Source: UMGS1908 sp045588795
Lineage (GTDB): Bacteria > Bacillota > Clostridia > Christensenellales > UBA1242
Length of the DNA: 16,482 nt
Direction of reading: 5' to 3'
NCBI GenBank assembly: GCA_045588795.1
Contig: JAZNEY010000066.1
Location: 1 to 16,482 of the forward strand
Positions 7,189 through 14,125 of this stretch are shown here, in pieces (positions within the stretch are counted from its first letter, which is position 1; each line of letters opens with the position of its first letter). Below the pieces are notes generated by a model, which did not search any database, had not been told where the DNA came from, and saw only the letters and a program-made list of their open reading frames with translations. The position numbers and the translations under genes were made by a program.

Positions 7189-7776
7189 ATGTCAAAGAAA
7201 ACAATTCCCGAAATGCTTTTGTATATAAGAGTTGCACTTTTGGTTGCAATAGTTATTTCTTTGTGCTTAAAATTGAATTATCTGTTTGCGGTGCTGTTTA
7301 TAACTGTTGAAATATTTGATGTTTGTGATGTTGTACTTGCTATGAGAAATCCTGTTAATTATACGACGCTTGGTGTATACTCAAACGCAGTCGCAAGATT
7401 AATGTATGTGGCTCCATTGCTATATTTGACAATAATAAAAAGATTAACAATATGGATATTTTTAATATTAGTGTTTTTTGAAATTGTTATTGGGCTTTAC
7501 AAAATGTTTGCCGGTGCATTCGGTAAGAAAAAAATCGCACTTGATGTTTTGTATTGCTTGTATTCATTGGCGTTGTGGCTATCAATAATTGTAACAATGT
7601 TTTTCCCAAAACTTGGGACAATAGTGGTGTTTATAGCAAGCGCTTTTGGTGCAATATTTATAATTTATGCTTCGATTATTGTTGGTGATGATAATGGTAA
7701 TGAAATGGTTACGGCAGAAAGTTCAAGCGAAATTGAAAAGACTATAAATGAAGAAGAAGAGGAAATACTTGAATAA
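7189..7776 (+). CDS. Membrane protein resembling a CDP-alcohol phosphatidyltransferase with a degenerate active site
   Basis: A 195-residue protein with about five or six hydrophobic segments and a very acidic C-terminal tail (ending EEEEEILE). Its N-terminus, TIPEMLLYIRVALL, resembles the TxPNxLTxxR opening of PgsA-type phosphatidyltransferases. The following region fits the family motif D-x2-D-G-x2-A-R-x8/9-G-x3-D-x3-D in spacing: D44, D47, A51 and G62 are kept. However, the first glycine is V48, the arginine is M52, and the last two aspartates are N66 and R70. The final aspartate is the catalytic base in known enzymes, so activity by the usual chemistry is unlikely. The family assignment is my inference from motif spacing. 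The ribosome binding site (GGTGG, 7181-7185) is weak and close to the ATG. Confidence 0.6.
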   Translation: MSKKTIPEMLLYIRVALLVAIVISLCLKLNYLFAVLFITVEIFDVCDVVLAMRNPVNYTTLGVYSNAVARLMYVAPLLYLTIIKRLTIWIFLILVFFEIVIGLYKMFAGAFGKKKIALDVLYCLYSLALWLSIIVTMFFPKLGTIVVFIASAFGAIFIIYASIIVGDDNGNEMVTAESSSEIEKTINEEEEEILE

Positions 7777-7788
7777 GTCAAAAGGGGC

Positions 7789-7817
7789 TTGAAATTTAGA
7801 ACTAGATGTGTTATAAT
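7789..7817 (+). promoter_or_regulatory. Promoter of the T-box/valS transcription unit
   Basis: TTGAAA (7789-7794), a 17-base spacer and TATAAT (7812-7817), with TG at 7809-7810. It starts 13 bases after the previous stop codon and points transcription to begin near 7824, just ahead of the T-box leader. Confidence 0.85.
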
Positions 7818-7823
7818 TTACGA

Positions 7824-8039
7824 AAATTGAATAGGAATGTTTGAGGAGTATCTTTTAATAGTATCCTATAAGAGAGTGTTCTTCGTGGGCTGAAAGGGAA
7901 CACAGGGGTGAACTAAAAAAGAGAAGGTTGCAAACGATATATTCCATTGAGTTTATAAGTGCAAGTGAAAACTTGAATAAAGGTGGTACCGCGGAAAAGA
8001 CTTTTCGTCCTTTAATAACAAAGGAAGAAAGTCTTTTTT
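7824..8039 (+). ncRNA. T-box riboswitch (tRNA-sensing leader), probably tRNA-Val
   Basis: The T-box sequence AAAGGTGGTACCGCGG ends at 7994 and contains the bulge TGGT (7984-7987), which would pair with the ACCA end of an uncharged tRNA. Upstream, AGAGAG (7871-7876) leads into an apical hairpin with arms GTGTTC (7876-7881) and GAACAC (7898-7903). Below it TCCT (7864-7867) can pair with AGGG (7904-7907), placing AGTA (7860-7863) opposite GTG-A (7908-7911). That is the arrangement of the loop-E strand facing the specifier codon, and GTG is a valine codon, matching the downstream valS. The antiterminator uses AAAGG with CCTTT (8009-8013). The same CCTTT is captured by the terminator when tRNA is charged. 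Confidence 0.94.
7998..8039 (+). terminator. Regulated terminator of the T-box leader
   Basis: Arms AAGAC...TCCTTT (7998-8013) and AAAGGA...GTC (8020-8033) around AATAAC, followed by six T residues (8034-8039). It competes with the T-box antiterminator for the 8008-8013 strand. Uncharged tRNA is expected to open it. Confidence 0.9.
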
Positions 8040-8055
8040 ATTTATGGAGGTAGTG

Positions 8056-8271
8056 ATGATAAAGACAATTTTAATAATCTTATTATTCATATTAATGTTT
8101 TTAGATTTGCTTATTGTAATATTTGGTAAACATTTTGTCAGTGGCCTCAAAAGCCAAGACATTAATAAGAAAATAAAAGCAGAAAACTTATATGAAAAAA
8201 TAAACCTACTGAGTTATATTGCATTTTTTGGCTTAGTAGTTGTTTTAATAGTAGTACTCAAATTGTTATAG
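8056..8271 (+). CDS. Small two-TM membrane protein between the T-box and valS
   Basis: A 71-residue protein with two hydrophobic segments (about residues 3-24 and 51-70) joined by a basic, polar linker (KHFVSGLKSQDINKKIKAENLYEKIN). An in-frame ATG at 8044 exists, but the GGAGGT ribosome binding site lies at 8046-8051, inside that extension. The ATG at 8056, five bases after GGAGG, is therefore the real start. It is the first gene after the T-box terminator and ends 14 bases before valS, so its expression should follow tRNA-Val charging. I do not recognise the family. The topology fits a small membrane-embedded helper or regulatory protein, but no function can be assigned. Confidence 0.75.
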   Translation: MIKTILIILLFILMFLDLLIVIFGKHFVSGLKSQDINKKIKAENLYEKINLLSYIAFFGLVVVLIVVLKLL

Positions 8272-8285
8272 AAAGGAGAAAATTT

Positions 8286-10874
8286 ATGAAAAACGAAAAA
8301 TCATATGAACCACAGTTGTTTGAAAAAGAGATTTATAAAAAATGGGAAGAGGCAAAATGTTTTCACGCAGACCCAAAATCAGCAAAGCCTGCATTTTGCA
8401 TAATTATGCCTCCGCCAAATGTTACAAGTGTTGCACACGTTGGACACGGTATGGATATGACAATGCAAGACATTTTATCTAGATACAAAAGAATGAATGG
8501 TTTTGAAGTTTTGTGGCAACCGGGTGCGGACCACGCTGCTATCGCAACAGAAATAAAGATTGTAGAAAAACTTAAATCTGAGGGTAAGACAAAAGAGTCT
8601 ATTGGAAGAGAGGCTTTTGATAATGTTGCTTGGGATTGGTACAATCACTATGGTGATGCAATAATGCAACAATTCAGAAGAATGGGCTTTTCGGCAGACT
8701 GGGAAAAGTACAGGTTTACCATGGATGAGCAAAGTACAAATGCTGTACTTGAGGCTTTTATAAGGCTTTATAACAAGGGATTAATTTATAGAGGGACAAG
8801 GCTTACAAACTGGTGTGCAACTTGTAAATCTGTTATTTCAGATGATGAAGTAGAGTATGCTGATGAAGAAAGTTGTATGTGGCACATTAAATACCCATTT
8901 AGTGATGGAAGTGGTCATATTGTCGTTGCAACCACAAGACCAGAAACATTGTTTGGGGATATGGCAGTTGCTGTCAATCCAGAAGATGAAAGATATAAAA
9001 ATATTGTTGGCAAAAAGTTGTTGTTACCACTAACAGACAGAGAAATTCCAATTATTGCGGATAGTTATGTAGAGAAAGAATTTGGAACTGGTATGGTAAA
9101 AATTACGCCAGCACACGACCCTAATGACTACGAGGTTGGGAAAAGACATAATCTTGAAATTATGTCTGTAATTGAAAAAGATGGAACATTGAATAATTTT
9201 GCTGGAAAATTCAGCGGAAAGAATGCGTTTGAGGCAAGAGAAGAGATTGTAGAAGAACTTAAAAAACTTGGATTTATTGAAAAGATTGAGCCATACACTC
9301 ATAGCGTTGGTCATTGTTATCGTTGTCATCACATAATTGAGCCATTAGTTACAAAACAATGGTATGTTTCAATGAAAGAGCTTGCAAGGCCTGCAATAGA
9401 TTGTGTTAAAGATGGAACATTATCAATTTATGCAAAGCGATTTGAAAAGAACTATTTTCATTGGCTTGAAAACATTCAAGACTGGTGTATATCAAGACAA
9501 CTTTGGACAGGGCATAGAATTCCAATTTACTATTGTGATGAATGTGGTGAGACTTTTGCCTCGAAAGAAATGTGCAAGTGTCCAAAGTGTGGTTCAAATA
9601 ATGTACATCAAGATGAAGATGTTTTAGATACTTGGTTCAGTTCATCACTTTGGCCATTTTCAACACTTGGGTGGCCAAACACAGATGCTGAAAATTATAA
9701 AAAATTCTACCCAACAAGTGTTCTAGTAACGGGATATGATATTTTAACTCATTGGGTTACTAAAATGGTTTATATGGGAATTGAGTGTACCGGTAAAGTT
9801 CCTTTCACATCAACACTTATGCACGGACTGGTAAGAGATGAAAAGGGTAGAAAGATGAGTAAGTCTCTTGGAAATGGAATTGACCCAATTGAAGTTGCTG
9901 AGCAATATGGTGCGGATGCACTTCGAATTGCACTTGTAAAAGATATGGCTCTTGGGCTTGATACAAGGCTTGGTGAAACAAAAATTGTAAATTCAAAGCA
10001 ATTTATAAATAAACTTTGGAATGCTTCAAAATTTGTTGATATTGCAGTTCAAGATATTGAAATATTGCCAATTGAAAAATGTAAACTTGGTCTATTTGAT
10101 AAATGGATTTTATCAAGTTTAAATGATTTAATTGATAATGTAAGGCAAAACATTGAAAAGTATGAAATAGGTCTTGCACTAACCAATGTTCATAACTTTA
10201 TCCTAAACAATTTTTGTGATTGGTATATTGAACTTTCAAAACCTTTACTTAATAAGGGTGGAGAGCCTAAGCAAAATGTAGCGAGTGTTTTGTACTATGT
10301 ATTAATTGAGCTTTTAAAATTGATTCACCCATACATTCCGTTTGTAAGTGAATACATTTATGGAAAGATGGGTGGCAGTGGATTTATTTGCAATCAAACA
10401 TATCCAAAATCAAACAAGGACTTCCAATTTGCAAGTGAAAAAACAAGGGCTGAAAGTGTAATTGAACTTGTTAAAAATATTAGAATCTTTAAAAACGATA
10501 ACGAAATCGAGGCAGGAAAAACAATTATTTTAAAGACACCAAATGTATCTGCTTTTGATGATTTTATTGAAAACATTAAAAAACTTGCAGGGGTTAGTGA
10601 GGTTCAGCAATCAAATGATAACAGTGGAAATTTGATTGTAAGTGATTTAGGTGTTATTTATGCAGACCTAAATATTGATAAAGACGAATTAAAAAAGAAA
10701 CTTGAAAAGGAACTTGATGCAATAAACTTTGAAATAACTAGAAGTGAAAAAATGTTAAACAACCCTAATTTTGTTGCAAAAGCGCCTGCTAGTTTGGTAG
10801 AATTAGAGAAAGAAAAAATTGAAAAAAATAAAGTACTAAAAGAGATGCTTTTAGGAAAAATACAAGAAATTTAG
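8286..10874 (+). CDS. valS: Valyl-tRNA synthetase
   Basis: Class I aminoacyl-tRNA synthetase that charges tRNA-Val, 862 residues, full length. The HIGH motif is HVGH (51-54) in PPPNVTSVAHVGHGM. The editing domain shows TTRPETLFGDMAVAV and ITPAHDPNDYEVG. The core continues with DWCISRQLWTGHRIP, a zinc-type cluster CDEC...CKCPKC, DVLDTWFSSSLWPFS and KMSKS (523-527). The C-terminal coiled coil (DELKKKLEKELDAINFEI to the end) is the usual tRNA-binding arm. The strand after PPPNVT is unusual: most ValRS read G-x-L-H there, whereas this one reads S-V-A-H. AAGGAG lies before the ATG. Control by the upstream T-box is expected. Confidence 0.97.
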   Translation: MKNEKSYEPQLFEKEIYKKWEEAKCFHADPKSAKPAFCIIMPPPNVTSVAHVGHGMDMTMQDILSRYKRMNGFEVLWQPGADHAAIATEIKIVEKLKSEGKTKESIGREAFDNVAWDWYNHYGDAIMQQFRRMGFSADWEKYRFTMDEQSTNAVLEAFIRLYNKGLIYRGTRLTNWCATCKSVISDDEVEYADEESCMWHIKYPFSDGSGHIVVATTRPETLFGDMAVAVNPEDERYKNIVGKKLLLPLTDREIPIIADSYVEKEFGTGMVKITPAHDPNDYEVGKRHNLEIMSVIEKDGTLNNFAGKFSGKNAFEAREEIVEELKKLGFIEKIEPYTHSVGHCYRCHHIIEPLVTKQWYVSMKELARPAIDCVKDGTLSIYAKRFEKNYFHWLENIQDWCISRQLWTGHRIPIYYCDECGETFASKEMCKCPKCGSNNVHQDEDVLDTWFSSSLWPFSTLGWPNTDAENYKKFYPTSVLVTGYDILTHWVTKMVYMGIECTGKVPFTSTLMHGLVRDEKGRKMSKSLGNGIDPIEVAEQYGADALRIALVKDMALGLDTRLGETKIVNSKQFINKLWNASKFVDIAVQDIEILPIEKCKLGLFDKWILSSLNDLIDNVRQNIEKYEIGLALTNVHNFILNNFCDWYIELSKPLLNKGGEPKQNVASVLYYVLIELLKLIHPYIPFVSEYIYGKMGGSGFICNQTYPKSNKDFQFASEKTRAESVIELVKNIRIFKNDNEIEAGKTIILKTPNVSAFDDFIENIKKLAGVSEVQQSNDNSGNLIVSDLGVIYADLNIDKDELKKKLEKELDAINFEITRSEKMLNNPNFVAKAPASLVELEKEKIEKNKVLKEMLLGKIQEI

Positions 10875-10878
10875 AAAA

Positions 10879-13152
10879 ATGAAGAAATTTTTATTAAGAA
10901 AATCATTAACAATAGGACTTTTTTTAATCACGAGCCTCGTGATTGAGTCCTATTTGTTTGTTTTTCTTGGACTTGGAATATTTCCAGAATACATAATGTT
11001 TGATATTGCATTATTGTTGTTTTTCTCATTTATAATATTTTGCTTGCCAGCTGGAAGATTTCAAAATATATTTGTATGTTCGTTAGTTTTGATACAAATA
11101 ATTTTAAGTTACATCAATATTTGTATGTACCAAACGCTAAGTGATATATTTACATTTGATTTACTTTCTTTAGTTGGTGAAACTGCAAGAGTAATAACTT
11201 GGGAAATGCTTCCGGTTTGGCCAATGGTTTTCTATCTTGTTTTATTTGGCTTATTTTTGACAGCAATATTATTTTTGAAAAAAATAGATGTAAGAAAGTT
11301 TAGACATAACGAACTGGTTAAATTTGTAATCAAAAACATAGCAATTGTTGGATTGACATTATGCTTTGTTTTATATTCAGTTACAAGTGAGTTTATTATA
11401 AAAAGCAGGGAAGAAGATGAGGAACTTTACTTCTTTTCCGATATTGCTCTGTATAACACATTTAGTTCAAATAAACAAGCACTGGCAAAATTTGGTACTT
11501 GGGGATTTTATTTTGAAGAGTTTTTCCGCCAATTTTATACAATAGATGATACAGCTAGATATACAAAAGCGGAATTAAATGCATACTTGGATTTGTGGGA
11601 ATATGACCCAAAGAAATTATCAACCTTTGGTGCGTGCGAGGGGCAAAATGTCGTAATGATTATGATGGAGTCTTTTGAGTGGTATGCAATTTCGCCTGAA
11701 TTGACACCAACTTTGTACGCTCTTGCTAAAGGCTATGATTTTGGAACTCTTGAAGATGGATATAAGAACTTTAATTTTTATGACTTTGTAAAAGAAGATG
11801 GTGATACATTTACCACACTTCTTCGAAAAGACTATACGTACGAAGATGGTGAGTATACAAAAATAGATGATGTTGATTTGTTTGAAGATACAACATTGTT
11901 CGATAATTATGGGTATACTTTAGTTAATTATTACAGTAAGTCAAAAACTGACTATTCAGAAACTTCTTCAATACTTGGAAACTATCCGTACAATGAAAGT
12001 TTTACAACACACGGCGGAATTTTGGGCTATGACTCTCAAAACCTTTATTCAAATATTGACTATTGTTTTTCACTCCCAAATATGTTAAAAGACAATGAGG
12101 TGGTGGAAGTTGCAAATTATATGCATTCATATAATTCAACATTCTATGGAAGAGATACACTCATTAAACAGTTTGGGTTTGATTACACAAAATTTTTAGA
12201 TGGAATGTCAGATGAGATTTCAAAAGGCGATAGGCTATCACACGCTACAATTGATAGTGAAGTTATGGAGTATTATTTAAGTGAGTCTAATGATTACAGG
12301 TTTATTCCGGAAGATAAGTCGTTTTTAAGTTTTTATACTTCTGTAACAACACACGGAGAATATACAGAAAATCCTTTACTTTCAAAACATTATGAGTTTT
12401 TAGATTCGATAGATTATTTAGGAAAACATGAGAGTGGAAAACAAAATTCTATTGGCTTAACTGCTGAGCAAGAGGGTTATGTAAGAACATATCTCGCATC
12501 TGCACTTGATACTGAATATATGGTAACAATACTAGTAGATTATCTTATGAAAAATGGCCTATTTGATGACACTACAATTGTTTTATTTTCGGACCATCAA
12601 AGTTACTATGACCAAATGGACTTGTATTATAAGTCTGCATATTTTAGTGATAAAAGTGGGGAGTTTAGTTCTCCAATTTATTGGGAAAGAGACACCGAGT
12701 ATGGTGAGAATTATGGAATTGACAGCCAAGACAGATATAAAGTTCCGGCAATTATTTATTCAACAAGATTAGATAATGCTGTGGTAGGTGGAAGTATGGG
12801 GCATTATGTTACAAAACTAACTTGTGCGTTTGATTTACCAGTAACAATAATGTGCCTACTTGGTGTAGAGTATAATCCTGCAATGTATTTAGGATATCCG
12901 GTAAAGTGTATTGTATACAATGAACAAACAGAACTTTATAGAGATTTAGGTGTGCCAGCAATTTGTTCAGCAACTGGAAGTGTATTTGACTTATATATAA
13001 ACACCGAAGAGGGAAAGACGTTAAAGTATAATAAAAGCAATGTTGTTATTCCAGATGATTTAACAAAATTTTCGTACAATGTAATTAAGTATGTTGAAAA
13101 GTGGTATAAAATAACAGCGCTTTATCAATATGATATGTTTGGGAAAGAATAA
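10879..13152 (+). CDS. LTA-synthase-like sulfatase-fold membrane enzyme
   Basis: A 757-residue protein with about five N-terminal TM segments (near 11-33, 38-57, 62-82, 113-133 and 150-169), followed by a large extracellular alkaline-phosphatase-fold domain. LtaS-type catalytic residues are visible in order: E264 in MMESFEW, nucleophile T357 in KTDYSE, R425 in FYGRD, H492 in TTHGEY, and D572-H573 in LFSDHQ. These enzymes transfer phosphoglycerol from phosphatidylglycerol to a glycolipid or wall polymer. The exact acceptor here is unknown. SDHQ replaces the common GDHG. The ATG follows the valS stop by four bases and has no convincing ribosome binding site, so it probably relies on coupling to valS and shares its T-box-controlled message. 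At 757 residues it is somewhat longer than typical LtaS. Confidence 0.86.
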   Translation: MKKFLLRKSLTIGLFLITSLVIESYLFVFLGLGIFPEYIMFDIALLLFFSFIIFCLPAGRFQNIFVCSLVLIQIILSYINICMYQTLSDIFTFDLLSLVGETARVITWEMLPVWPMVFYLVLFGLFLTAILFLKKIDVRKFRHNELVKFVIKNIAIVGLTLCFVLYSVTSEFIIKSREEDEELYFFSDIALYNTFSSNKQALAKFGTWGFYFEEFFRQFYTIDDTARYTKAELNAYLDLWEYDPKKLSTFGACEGQNVVMIMMESFEWYAISPELTPTLYALAKGYDFGTLEDGYKNFNFYDFVKEDGDTFTTLLRKDYTYEDGEYTKIDDVDLFEDTTLFDNYGYTLVNYYSKSKTDYSETSSILGNYPYNESFTTHGGILGYDSQNLYSNIDYCFSLPNMLKDNEVVEVANYMHSYNSTFYGRDTLIKQFGFDYTKFLDGMSDEISKGDRLSHATIDSEVMEYYLSESNDYRFIPEDKSFLSFYTSVTTHGEYTENPLLSKHYEFLDSIDYLGKHESGKQNSIGLTAEQEGYVRTYLASALDTEYMVTILVDYLMKNGLFDDTTIVLFSDHQSYYDQMDLYYKSAYFSDKSGEFSSPIYWERDTEYGENYGIDSQDRYKVPAIIYSTRLDNAVVGGSMGHYVTKLTCAFDLPVTIMCLLGVEYNPAMYLGYPVKCIVYNEQTELYRDLGVPAICSATGSVFDLYINTEEGKTLKYNKSNVVIPDDLTKFSYNVIKYVEKWYKITALYQYDMFGKE

Positions 13153-13182
13153 AAATCTTACATCAAAAGATGTAAGATTTTT
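13151..13182. terminator. Bidirectional terminator after the LTA-synthase-like gene
   Basis: Perfect 14-base arms, AAAAATCTTACATC (13151-13164) and its complement (13169-13182), with an AAAA loop. The first bases overlap the TAA stop of the gene on the left. The stop of the opposing gene follows the hairpin immediately. Confidence 0.95.
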
Positions 13183-13434
13183 CTATTTTTGAGATTCTTT
13201 GTATTCAGTTAGTGCTTTTGCAAGTTGGTCAGGGCAAGATGTTTCGTTCCTGCATTGAATACCTTTTAATTTTTTAATAACATCATCAATTTTCATACCG
13301 GTTACAAGTTTCGAAACACCTTGTAGATTTCCAGAACAACCACCAATAAATTTAATGCTTTGAATTGTTTCATCTTTGTCAATATCAATAAGTATTTGAC
13401 GAGAGCAAACTCCCTTTGGGTAATAACTAAACAT
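13183..13434 (-). CDS. Small TSCPD-domain cysteine protein (TIGR03905-like)
   Basis: An 83-residue protein carrying TSCPDQLAKAL near its C-terminus and a GGCSGN loop around residue 33. The cysteines at 10, 33, 61 and 67 form the spacing expected of a metal-binding TSCPD domain. Similar domains occur at the end of some ribonucleotide reductases and as free-standing small proteins. The free-standing ones have no firmly known role. An AAGGAG site precedes the ATG and overlaps the stop region of the DUF4364 gene 11 bases upstream, so the two form an operon. Confidence 0.88.
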   Translation of the reverse strand: MFSYYPKGVCSRQILIDIDKDETIQSIKFIGGCSGNLQGVSKLVTGMKIDDVIKKLKGIQCRNETSCPDQLAKALTEYKESQK

Positions 13435-13445
13435 TTTTTAGCTCC

Positions 13446-13976
13446 TTAATTATTTAATATATCATATATAGAGGCGAATACTTTGCTTGCACTTTCAAGC
13501 CAATTTTTTTGAAGTTCTTTTACTGCATCTTGTGTTGGTGCAATAAGTTTGATTTCAAGAGGTGTAGCATTTGGTTCAATAATTTTTAAAACAACTGTAT
13601 AATTTCCATCTTTATTTTTGAATGAATCAAAGAAATATTCTTGTTTTCTCTTAAAGATAAGTTTGTTGTCTTTTACAAATTCAGAAATATTTTCTCTTAT
13701 GCTGGTAGGGATTTCATTATAGAAATATGAAAGACAACTTCTGCCCTCCTGTGTGATTCTGTAATATTTCATGCCTTCAGAGTTTTTTATTTCTTGTATG
13801 TAAGTAGATTTTACAAGTTCTGACAATGCAATTTTACAAGTGAAATATGAAATCCACTTTTGTTGATAATAACACATATCAATAATTGTGTCCTCAGTAA
13901 GATCGCATTCCATCTTATCAAGAACATACAAAAGTATTAATTTACCTGTTGTTTCGTTAGTTGCATATTGAATCAT
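13446..13976 (-). CDS. DUF4364 family protein (winged-helix-like)
   Basis: A 176-residue soluble protein. The first half has the layout of a winged helix: LILLYVLDKMECDLTEDTIIDMC, then WISYFTCKIALSELVKSTYIQEI, then the wing MKYYRITQEGRSCLSYF with the YYRITxEG block typical of PadR/DUF4364-type regulators. The second half (about 110-176) is a beta-rich region with VVLKIIEPN and LEIKLIAPT. DUF4364 proteins are common in Clostridia and their function is not established. A DNA-binding or regulatory role is inferred from the fold. The ribosome binding site is weak (GAGAG). It leads the operon with the TSCPD protein. Confidence 0.82.
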   Translation of the reverse strand: MIQYATNETTGKLILLYVLDKMECDLTEDTIIDMCYYQQKWISYFTCKIALSELVKSTYIQEIKNSEGMKYYRITQEGRSCLSYFYNEIPTSIRENISEFVKDNKLIFKRKQEYFFDSFKNKDGNYTVVLKIIEPNATPLEIKLIAPTQDAVKELQKNWLESASKVFASIYDILNN

Positions 13977-14013
13977 ATTTGCTTTCTCTCGCCTATAAAT
14001 ATTTTACTAGATT

Positions 14014-14022
14014 ATTATAACA
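14014..14022 (-). promoter_or_regulatory. Extended -10 promoter of the DUF4364 operon
   Basis: Minus-strand TGTTATAAT (TG at 14021-14022, TATAAT at 14014-14019). No good -35 is present at 16-18 bases upstream, so the promoter would depend on the TG extension. It sits about 38 bases before the ATG. Confidence 0.55.
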
Positions 14023-14091
14023 AACAACCGTAAAAAAGGGAATAGATTTTTTAAAATTTTACAAATATTGTTTTTAATATGTTTTTTAATG

Positions 14092-14100
14092 TGTTAAAAT
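14092..14100 (+). promoter_or_regulatory. Extended -10 promoter of the 242-residue unknown gene
   Basis: TG at 14092-14093 and TAAAAT at 14095-14100. The -35 region is only AT-rich. It lies 26 bases before the ATG. Confidence 0.45.
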
Positions 14101-14125
14101 ATATTTTACAAGGGGAAAGTTGATT

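Noticed and set aside
6995..7228. Plus-strand 77-residue frame across the lipoprotein start and the divergent promoters
   Set aside because: It overlaps the signal peptide region of a real gene and both promoters, and has no ribosome binding site.
8044..8055. ATG at 8044 as start of the small membrane protein
   Set aside because: The GGAGGT ribosome binding site (8046-8051) lies inside this extension. It points to the ATG at 8056.
8363..9627. Open frames on both strands inside valS
   Set aside because: They overlap conserved synthetase domains and have no independent start signals.
14120..14125. TTG start for the 242-residue unknown protein
   Set aside because: It lies only four bases from AAGGGG and an ATG follows two codons later. 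The ATG is the more likely start, though this is not certain.
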